Shown: positions 1-5,238 of the stretch, piece after piece
Numbering within the stretch: the first letter of the stretch is position 1
Layout of the letters: every line of letters begins with the position of its first letter
NCBI GenBank assembly: GCA_024402755.1
Contig: JAKSTD010000042.1
Coordinates: 1 to 5,238, forward strand
DNA from: Alphaproteobacteria bacterium
GTDB taxonomy: Bacteria; Pseudomonadota; Alphaproteobacteria; Rs-D84
Reading direction: 5' to 3'
Length of the DNA: 5,238 nt
Notes under the pieces: model-generated
Databases searched by the model: none
The model's input: only the letters and a program-made list of their open reading frames with translations
Told to the model about the DNA's origin: nothing
Made by a program: the position numbers and the translations under genes

Positions 1-1
1 A

Positions 2-190
2 TCCAGACAAGATTATTCTGCATCACCAAAACCACAACAGAAAAAACCAGAACAACTGGTTGGGAAAATGGTCGTTCACAAAGAAATGGGGGCTGGGGTT
101 GTTATTGCAGAAAATGAAAAAACTTTGACGGTTGCTTTCAAAAAATGTGGAATAAAAAATGTTATGCGCGAATTTGTAAATTTCGTATAA
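2..190 (+). CDS. uvrD: C-terminal fragment of a UvrD/PcrA-family DNA helicase (5' end outside window)
   Basis: The frame is open from the left edge to a TAA at 188-190, giving 62 codons; no start is in view, so only the 3' end is present. After a Pro/Gln/Lys-rich linker (about residues 8-18) comes a compact segment of about 45 residues with the pattern G-x-x-V-x-H-x-x-x-G-x-G-V-V ... L-x-V-A-F-x-x-x-G-x-K-x-V-M-x-x-F-V. This matches the small tudor-like beta-barrel at the extreme C-terminus of UvrD/PcrA superfamily 1A helicases, which in that family contacts RNA polymerase and aids nucleotide excision repair. The ending K-x-VM-x-x-FV is what I recall for alphaproteobacterial UvrD. The helicase motor motifs are not in the window, so assignment rests on this tail alone. 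The gene converges on the membrane-protein operon with one base between the stop codons. It is probably an unrelated housekeeping neighbour. Confidence 0.72.
   Translation, partial: SRQDYSASPKPQQKKPEQLVGKMVVHKEMGAGVVIAENEKTLTVAFKKCGIKNVMREFVNFV
168..186. terminator. Possible weak bidirectional terminator hairpin at the convergent gene ends
   Basis: The arms GCGAATT (168-174) and AATTTCGT (179-186) can pair around a loop near TGTA, with one bulged base and one G-T pair. A T-rich run (191-203, including six consecutive T) follows on the plus strand, and a T-rich run (complement of 154-160) follows on the minus strand. The stem is short and mostly A-T, so it is a marginal intrinsic terminator. 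It lies inside the last helicase codons and just past the stop of the minus-strand operon, the only place a shared terminator could be, since the genes are one base apart. Confidence 0.25.
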
Positions 191-191
191 A

Positions 192-1517
192 TTATTTTTT
201 CTTTAACCAATCTTTATAGATTTTACTGGCAACATTTTTAGTGTCATCCCACAATGTTTTTACATCATTTTGTATTTGTTTACCAAAGGAATTATTGATA
301 CTGCCCCCGACTTTCTTTGCTAAATAGTCCACTTTGTTCGCAAGGTATAATACCAAACAACCACATAATATTGTTGTCATGGCAGACCCCAACATATATT
401 GTGAAGAATTATTAATGTTTGGCATCATATAATCAAGTAAAGCAGCGCAAATTACGATTATTATGGATAGGGATACGAAATAAATTGCTGCATTGATAAA
501 GACATAAAAAACATCAGATAATTTTTTGGTGTTAAATATAGATAAAAATCCATTTAATATTTGTCCAATATAACTTTTTTCAGATGTAGATGGTAAACAT
601 TCAGCCAACGCGGTAAATGGCAGCATTAACAATGTTAAAAATAAATCTGCAACAACCCCAAGTGTCATAAAAGCATATTTGAAAATACATTTTATAAATA
701 TAACAATACCAATCGCCCCCATAACGATTGCGGTGGTTGGGTGTCCAATCCCAAAGCCCCATATAAACCATTTCAAAGCGGCCCCTGCGGCATGATAAAA
801 ATACACAGATAATCTGCCGGGTAAACACATAATATTGGCAGCACTGTTTGCATCAACCAACAAAGTCGCACTTTCATTATTTGCAACTGGTGTCGTGGCA
901 TTGGCATTAACAAAATTATGTATTGCCCCACAAGTATCAGAAAATTTAATTCCAGATGTTTGTGCAACAGAATCAAGTATAAAATTGGAAATATATGTTG
1001 CAAAATCTAGTATCGGTGACATTATCATCATAAATATTTTTGCAGGTCCATAATTTAATATGATAACCCTCGCAATAATCATAATTCCTTTTTTTAATAC
1101 ATCATAAAGAACATTTTTATAATCAGATGATTCGCGCATCATTTTGTATGCTTCGACAGCTATCCATATTGCATACATTAAAAACAAAAATATAATCGTG
1201 AAACGAACCAAAGATATTTGTAATACATAATCTATGGAAGATAGTGCCTTCATAAACATTAAACCAATTCTAACTTCAATCGGCACAAAATTAGACGATT
1301 CCAGGTGTGATGCATTATTTGAAAATTTTTCTTGGAATTTTGTTGCATCATTTGACATATCTGAATTGATTTTTTGTAAATTATCTTCGGTTAACCAGTT
1401 GCCATATTCGCCGACATCCCCCAATGGTATATTTGTTTCAGCAAAAACAGGACTGCACAAAGCAGATACACATAAAATGCAAATAAAGAATTTTGATAAA
1501 AATTTTAGAATTTGCAT
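192..1517 (-). CDS. Gene D: TrbL/VirB6-like type IV secretion inner-membrane protein with Sec signal peptide
   Basis: This 441-residue polytopic membrane protein is the last gene of the operon. Residues 1-26 form a classical Sec signal peptide (Lys near the start, hydrophobic core, V-F-A before a cut at 26/27), so the N-terminus should be periplasmic. Residues 27-100 are polar and helix-prone. Likely membrane segments are 103-122, 143-163, 261-281, 337-362 and 373-393, plus a hydrophobic hairpin at 283-306 centred on Pro300. Paralog motifs are a YAIWI core in TM1 (115-119), K142-K-G-I..IIA at TM2, and P168-I-L-D-F-A. The predicted periplasmic loop 169-255 holds Cys196 and Cys231, a possible disulfide. 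The basic cytoplasmic tail has D418-x-KTLW. The fold matches VirB6/TrbL, whose members form the inner-membrane part of the T4SS translocation channel. The ATG lies 2 bp after gene C and has the best ribosome-binding site of the operon. Unlike B and C it has no N-terminal CxxC. Family assignment is by architecture, not by a search. Confidence 0.75.
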   Translation of the reverse strand: MQILKFLSKFFICILCVSALCSPVFAETNIPLGDVGEYGNWLTEDNLQKINSDMSNDATKFQEKFSNNASHLESSNFVPIEVRIGLMFMKALSSIDYVLQISLVRFTIIFLFLMYAIWIAVEAYKMMRESSDYKNVLYDVLKKGIMIIARVIILNYGPAKIFMMIMSPILDFATYISNFILDSVAQTSGIKFSDTCGAIHNFVNANATTPVANNESATLLVDANSAANIMCLPGRLSVYFYHAAGAALKWFIWGFGIGHPTTAIVMGAIGIVIFIKCIFKYAFMTLGVVADLFLTLLMLPFTALAECLPSTSEKSYIGQILNGFLSIFNTKKLSDVFYVFINAAIYFVSLSIIIVICAALLDYMMPNINNSSQYMLGSAMTTILCGCLVLYLANKVDYLAKKVGGSINNSFGKQIQNDVKTLWDDTKNVASKIYKDWLKKK

Positions 1518-1519
1518 TT

Positions 1520-2965
1520 TTATCCTTCCTTCTTTTTATCCCGAATTGCGTTAACAATCTTGTCTGGGGCATTATAAACGGTTGTTCCAAAATCTTTAAT
1601 CCATTGACCATAATCAAATTTTTCTTTTCCATCTTTGCTGGCATTAAGTAATTCATCAACCTTTGGTGATACAACCCAAAAATACAAAAACCATACACCA
1701 ATCATAAACAGCATAAAATCAAATCCGTCATCCATAAAATCAAAAGCCCCTGGATATTTTGCTTCGACAACAGTTTTTTGTGCATTAAAGCATGATACAA
1801 ATTTATCTTTGTCTATTTCACCGTCAACCAAAGATACTTGTTCACAAGTTGTAAATACTTTTTGCACAGCCATTGCTTTGGCATCTGGATTTGCGCGGGT
1901 TATTTTACCTGTTAGTGGTGGCAGTATAGATGTGAAACCATCGGCAGGTTTTGGATAAAAAGTGTCAGCAGCGAAATAAACAATCGCGAAAATAATTGTG
2001 ATTTTTAAACTAATCTTTAATATACTGACCGCAGAATTTATTAACATAGTTATTGCCGAATTCATACCTGTTTTAGCCAAAGACCATACTTGTTCAAACG
2101 CAGCGGATGCAATCAACAAAGGCATAAATATAATTATGAATATTAATTTGAAAAGAACATTCAAAATTTGAAATACTAAATCAAAACCGATGACCAAAAA
2201 CATGATAACCAATGTTAGACCTGCCAGCCAAGTGAATAATCCGCCACCCAATCCTAGCCATGCGTAATTCATCAATGCAAAGCCCCCACCAGCCCCAGCC
2301 AACATAACCGTGTTAAGGTTGTCCATAACAGACATAAATGGTTGTAAAACAGGTGTCAAAGGATTATTTGCGATAGCGGAAACTATTTCATAATTTCCGC
2401 CACTTATAACACCTGTCGCTGCTTTGGATAACAAAGTCCCAAGATATAAAACAGGTCCAACTATTATTTGTGTAGTGATGTTCAAAACATCTGTTCCGCC
2501 CCATTGAATTGCGCCAATCAAAGCGCCTGCTATAATAACACGAATACCTGTTTTCCACACCTTGTCGAACCATTTTTTAAAGTCCAATTTTGGGTCTGCA
2601 TTTGTTAAATCTTTGATATCTTTTGAATTTGCCGCTTCGCGCATATATGTTATTGTGTGAAAAATAATAAATATTCCGTATCCAATCGCCATCAATATCC
2701 ATAAATGCGACACAAGCCCATTCCAGAACATTTCTGTGGCATCACCAATAACAGCAAAAAGTTTCTCAATATATACGCATAAAAAACAACCATTAACAGA
2801 ATTTGGACCTGTGTTGCTGCTGATTTGTCGCATAAAATTATCAACACTGGTATAAGATAATGATGCACCACCAATAGAATGGCTTACATACCAAATACCA
2901 ACCCCCAGCGCGATTGCGCCGATTAGCAATTTGATACCTTTTTCAATAAGCCATTTCTTAAACAT
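1520..2965 (-). CDS. Gene C: TrbL/VirB6-like type IV secretion inner-membrane protein with CxxC and large periplasmic loop
   Basis: At 481 residues this is the longest of the four paralogs. A basic N-terminus (K3, K4, K9, K12) precedes an uncleaved anchor at 11-28. A short predicted periplasmic segment follows, with C60-x-x-C63 and an amphipathic helix. Other likely membrane segments are 85-106, 141-158, 243-265, 318-336 and 415-433, with a hydrophobic hairpin around Pro282. Shared paralog motifs are GIFI in TM1 (97-100), K138-T-G-I-R-V-I-I-A at TM2 and P171-V-L-Y-L-G. Glycine-rich runs lie at 224-228 and 238-242. The loop 337-414 between the last two TMs is much larger than in A, B or D; it holds Cys374 and Cys392 and is predicted periplasmic. 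The tail begins PKVDEL (434-439) and contains Trp455. The ATG overlaps the stop of gene B in TAATG, preceded only by a purine-rich GAAGAAAAG stretch, so translation is probably coupled. Probable role: VirB6-type subunit of a T4SS inner-membrane complex; the specific substrate is unknown. Confidence 0.75.
   Translation of the reverse strand: MFKKWLIEKGIKLLIGAIALGVGIWYVSHSIGGASLSYTSVDNFMRQISSNTGPNSVNGCFLCVYIEKLFAVIGDATEMFWNGLVSHLWILMAIGYGIFIIFHTITYMREAANSKDIKDLTNADPKLDFKKWFDKVWKTGIRVIIAGALIGAIQWGGTDVLNITTQIIVGPVLYLGTLLSKAATGVISGGNYEIVSAIANNPLTPVLQPFMSVMDNLNTVMLAGAGGGFALMNYAWLGLGGGLFTWLAGLTLVIMFLVIGFDLVFQILNVLFKLIFIIIFMPLLIASAAFEQVWSLAKTGMNSAITMLINSAVSILKISLKITIIFAIVYFAADTFYPKPADGFTSILPPLTGKITRANPDAKAMAVQKVFTTCEQVSLVDGEIDKDKFVSCFNAQKTVVEAKYPGAFDFMDDGFDFMLFMIGVWFLYFWVVSPKVDELLNASKDGKEKFDYGQWIKDFGTTVYNAPDKIVNAIRDKKKEG
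1523..1529 (-). promoter_or_regulatory. Strong Shine-Dalgarno site for gene D inside the end of gene C
   Basis: The minus strand reads GGAAGGA, then TAAAA, then the ATG of gene D, a five-base spacing. The site overlaps the last codons of gene C and supports both the ATG at 1517 and coupled translation. It is clearly better than anything before genes B or C, so D may be translated more strongly or independently. Confidence 0.75.
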
Positions 2966-4146
2966 TATTTCTTTTCTTCTTTTTTCTCTTCGTCTGCGTT
3001 TTTAACAGAATCTGGATTTATAACTGCTTTTACCAACTTTTTAGCATTATCAGCGACAATGTTCGTTAATTGCCACATGTTTTCACCCATTTCTGTCGAC
3101 AATGAATCTTCTTGTTGCACACCAAATGCTTCGAATATCTTTTTTGTGACCTTTGGAATTTCACCTGCTATGTAATTAACAACATACACTAAAACGATTG
3201 CGCTAGCCATCGTTATTTCCATTATTTTTGGATTGTCCAAATCAAATTCAAATAATGATTCTGGTTGATTTGAAACAAAATCTGGATTTAAAAAACCTGC
3301 GATAATTGCCATCATTATTGTGTATGTTAATATTGTGGCAGCAATAGATACAATCGCGTTTATCAATTTTTTAATTTGACCGGAACCTAAATCAGAACCT
3401 AATTTTTTCATCCAACCTGGCGCAGAATTTGCATCTTTGAATATAAAAAATATCAAAGACAGTGGAAAAAAGAACGCGAACATCGCCATCGCAACAATTA
3501 TGTCCATAAAGCAAAAGGCATATTTAATAAACCATTTGGCAAAATAGTATGTCAAAAACAAACCGATAAAGAAAACAATTATATGCTGAATTAATGCACC
3601 AATCCCAAGCAGTGCTTTTAATGAAAACGCGGCATCCATAATATTTATGCCTACTTTAATATAAACCTGAAAATTAGATACACTTGTTTCCAGTATTTTT
3701 ATTATTGTATCGCGTAAATCAGCACTAAAAAATCCAGCATCGCCCAGATTGATAGGGGTATCATAGTGTGCGACAGCGATGTTTGTGTTAAAACTGTTCA
3801 ACATAGCATTGGAAAAAGTGTGTGTTATTTCCGCCGCAGGTTCAAAAGTGATTGTAGATATTAAACGCGGAACCGTCAAACCAGCACTTAACAAAGCCAA
3901 TGCAATTAAAGATTTTATCAAAACAGGTCTAACACTTTTTTGAAAAAACGGGTCCGCACCGCTGTTTTTCATATTTTGCCATACTGCATTTACAATGTAA
4001 AACCCCAGCAATACAGTAAACACAATCACACTGATTATGGTTAATCTTTGATACACAGCCGCAGCGGTGTTTGAAATAATTTCAAACAACCTGTCGAATA
4101 TCGGGCATGTCCAACATTGTGTCAAAGATTCTGTCAATATGTCCAT
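2965..4146 (-). CDS. Gene B: TrbL/VirB6-like type IV secretion inner-membrane protein with N-terminal CxxC
   Basis: This 393-residue polytopic membrane protein has a short N-terminus without a signal peptide, containing C11-W-T-C14 and an amphipathic helix (16-34) before TM1 (35-55, with LGFYI at 47-51). Other likely membrane segments are 76-98, 184-206, 263-287 and 308-328, with a very hydrophobic hairpin at 210-236 centred on Pro228. The paralog motif P103-A-A-E-I-T follows TM2. The cytoplasmic loop 237-262 is basic (K247, K248, K259, K260). The tail starts PKVTKK (331-336), carries Trp358 and ends in alternating Lys/Glu (EEKKEEKK). No periplasmic cysteine pair is seen after TM2. The ATG lies 2 bp after the gene A stop, with no convincing Shine-Dalgarno in front (A-rich, GGGC about 13 bases upstream), so expression probably depends on ribosomes finishing gene A. 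Likely a VirB6-family component of a T4SS inner-membrane platform, judged from fold, paralogy and operon. Confidence 0.75.
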   Translation of the reverse strand: MDILTESLTQCWTCPIFDRLFEIISNTAAAVYQRLTIISVIVFTVLLGFYIVNAVWQNMKNSGADPFFQKSVRPVLIKSLIALALLSAGLTVPRLISTITFEPAAEITHTFSNAMLNSFNTNIAVAHYDTPINLGDAGFFSADLRDTIIKILETSVSNFQVYIKVGINIMDAAFSLKALLGIGALIQHIIVFFIGLFLTYYFAKWFIKYAFCFMDIIVAMAMFAFFFPLSLIFFIFKDANSAPGWMKKLGSDLGSGQIKKLINAIVSIAATILTYTIMMAIIAGFLNPDFVSNQPESLFEFDLDNPKIMEITMASAIVLVYVVNYIAGEIPKVTKKIFEAFGVQQEDSLSTEMGENMWQLTNIVADNAKKLVKAVINPDSVKNADEEKKEEKK

Positions 4147-4148
4147 TT

Positions 4149-5238
4149 TTATTTTTTGCCCACTATTTTTTTACCCGTTTGCCAGATGTTTTTTATTGTC
4201 CCAGGGGCGGCTTTTGCTTTACCCCATAATGTTTTTGTATCACCGGTTACCTTGTTATAAAGGTCTGGTTTTGTTCCGGCATACATTTCTAATCTTTCAC
4301 GCGTCATATTAAAGATATTTTGCATCAAGAAAAATGTTAAAATTGACGATATCCATAACATAAAATGGCTGCCGAAATTCATGCCTGTATTTGTAATTGT
4401 TGGGACATTGGTGGCCGCCATACCCCCAGCCGCAACATTAAATACAGATGAAGACCAATTAAACAAAGCACGCACGACCGCGATATTGATACATAAAATA
4501 AATGCGCATGCTATCATTGTTATAATTAATTTTTTTAATGAATCTATTATCTGTTTGAATGCTGGTAATACATCAAACCATTTATCAGATTTTTTTACAA
4601 CCCAAGTTAAAACATTAAACGGATACATAATCAACGATAAACAAAAATCAAATATGGCCTGGATTATTAATAATGCCATAAATAAATTCGAAGCCACAAA
4701 CGCAGAAATCAATAACAGCCCAGTGATTATATTTAAAAAGTTTTCACCCCCATGCGGAATCAAGGTCATAAGTCCGCGCAAACCAGTTTTTAAAAAATCA
4801 AAACCGTATTTTATAATTTTGTTGTTTTCTTGGGAAATTGTGTGGATTGGTTGCACCAAGAAATTACAACTGCTTTCGGTTAACCAATCTTGAGTAATGA
4901 TTGATTCAGGACATTTTGGTGCATCCACAGTATTGCTGGCTATGTTTGTAGTTTTTAATACCTGTTCAGTATAAACAGAACCGAATTCCAAGAATGGATT
5001 TACTAACCATTCGGTCACATAAACGGGTTTAATTTGCAGCAGAACAACAATAGCAATAATTGCGCGTACACATGGTTTTGCGACATTTTCTGCCACGGAC
5101 CAACCTGTTGCTTTGCCTGTCCACATTTCTCCGCCATCTTTGAATCCAAAAAATGATAACCAATCTGTCGGGAAATACATTTTTACCAGATAAAGAGCAA
5201 TATAAAATCCCAAGAAAAAATATATCAAAATATAAATT
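4149..5238 (-). CDS. Gene A: TrbL/VirB6-like type IV secretion inner-membrane protein (5' end outside window)
   Basis: The frame stays open to the window edge, so the gene is partial. A TTG at 5228-5226 is the only in-frame start candidate before the Met at 5180, but it has no Shine-Dalgarno and would begin inside TM1; comparison with gene B implies about 40 more residues upstream. Counting from that TTG (359 residues), likely membrane segments are 2-16, 54-74, 165-187, 233-256 and 287-306, with a hydrophobic hairpin at 188-212 around Pro203. Shared motifs are LGFYI (6-10, identical to gene B), K51-P-C-V-R-A-I-I-A and P78-F-L-E-F-G. The predicted periplasmic region 80-160 holds Cys106 and Cys121, possibly disulfide-bonded. 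The loop 211-232 and tail 309-359 are basic, as expected on the cytoplasmic side; the tail contains D330-x-KTLW, as in gene D. It is the most upstream paralog visible, and the operon probably continues beyond the window. VirB6/TrbL assignment rests on architecture and similarity to its three neighbours. Confidence 0.75.
   Translation of the reverse strand, partial: IYILIYFFLGFYIALYLVKMYFPTDWLSFFGFKDGGEMWTGKATGWSVAENVAKPCVRAIIAIVVLLQIKPVYVTEWLVNPFLEFGSVYTEQVLKTTNIASNTVDAPKCPESIITQDWLTESSCNFLVQPIHTISQENNKIIKYGFDFLKTGLRGLMTLIPHGGENFLNIITGLLLISAFVASNLFMALLIIQAIFDFCLSLIMYPFNVLTWVVKKSDKWFDVLPAFKQIIDSLKKLIITMIACAFILCINIAVVRALFNWSSSVFNVAAGGMAATNVPTITNTGMNFGSHFMLWISSILTFFLMQNIFNMTRERLEMYAGTKPDLYNKVTGDTKTLWGKAKAAPGTIKNIWQTGKKIVGKK

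Noticed and set aside
1792..1839. EF-hand-like stretch in gene C (residues 377-388, containing DGEIDKDKF)
   Set aside because: If Gly382 takes the invariant loop-Gly position, loop positions 1 and 3 are Val and Leu, not acidic residues, so calcium binding is not supported.
1234..1958. Plus-strand open frames of about 106-107 codons opposite genes C and D (1234-1554, 1635-1958)
   Set aside because: They lie opposite well-supported coding sequence with a signal peptide (D) and paralog motifs (C), and the first runs across the C-D junction. No recognisable protein features.
4105..4116. CxxC of gene B as a thioredoxin-like active site or zinc finger
   Set aside because: There is no thioredoxin fold or second cysteine pair around it; the N-terminus before TM1 is only about 34 residues. 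A structural disulfide is more plausible.
4381..4893. A 170-codon plus-strand open frame opposite gene A
   Set aside because: It is fully antisense to conserved membrane segments of gene A, has no ribosome-binding site that I can see, and its sequence is what the reverse of Ile/Phe/Asn-rich codons would give. Treated as a shadow.
5226..5228. TTG as the true start of gene A
   Set aside because: No Shine-Dalgarno precedes it, it would cut TM1, and the frame is open beyond it. Alignment to gene B implies an upstream start.
192..5238. Four-protein transporter or respiratory-complex operon instead of a secretion system
   Set aside because: There are no nucleotide-binding, quinone, heme or ion-binding motifs. 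The large periplasmic loops, central-proline hairpin and basic tails fit TrbL/VirB6 better, though without a profile search this stays a judgement.

Overview
The window is AT-rich bacterial DNA, almost fully coding. It holds the 3' end of one plus-strand gene and a tightly packed minus-strand operon of four related membrane-protein genes. The plus-strand fragment looks like the C-terminal beta-barrel/tudor tail of a UvrD/PcrA helicase, of the kind seen in Alphaproteobacteria. The four membrane proteins look like TrbL/VirB6-type inner-membrane subunits of a type IV secretion system (T4SS). Low GC, all-TAA stops and several VirB6-like genes in tandem together suggest a small-genome, host-associated alphaproteobacterium (Rickettsiales-like, Holosporales-like or an AT-rich gut lineage). 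The taxonomy is inference.

Layout. Positions 2-190 (+) are the end of the helicase gene. One base later the operon ends (stop at 192-194, -), so the two units converge with no spacer. Reading the minus strand in the direction of transcription, the genes are A (5238 to 4149, 5' end beyond the window), B (4146 to 2965), C (2965 to 1520) and D (1517 to 192). Junctions are 2 bp (A-B), a 1-bp TAATG overlap (B-C) and 2 bp (C-D), so one mRNA with translational coupling is likely. No stretch of 300 bases lacks a gene, and I see no tRNA, rRNA, CRISPR array, insertion sequence or clear promoter.

The main observation is that A, B, C and D share one architecture from end to end. It runs: an N-terminal segment predicted to be periplasmic (outside the window in A); TM1 with a GFYI-like core; a cytoplasmic loop; TM2 with a K-x-[GC]-[IV]..IIA start; a P-x-[LA]-x-[FIL]-[GAT] motif; a variable periplasmic region; TM3; a hydrophobic hairpin with a central proline; a basic cytoplasmic loop; two more TMs; and a basic cytoplasmic tail carrying a tryptophan. 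They differ mainly in their predicted periplasmic parts. B and C carry an N-terminal CxxC, D has a Sec signal peptide and a helical extension, and C has an enlarged late loop with a cysteine pair. A natural reading is an expanded family of VirB6-like paralogs that build or decorate one T4SS inner-membrane platform, as the multiple RvhB6 proteins do in Rickettsiales. The other T4SS components are not in this window and would be expected upstream, beyond 5238.
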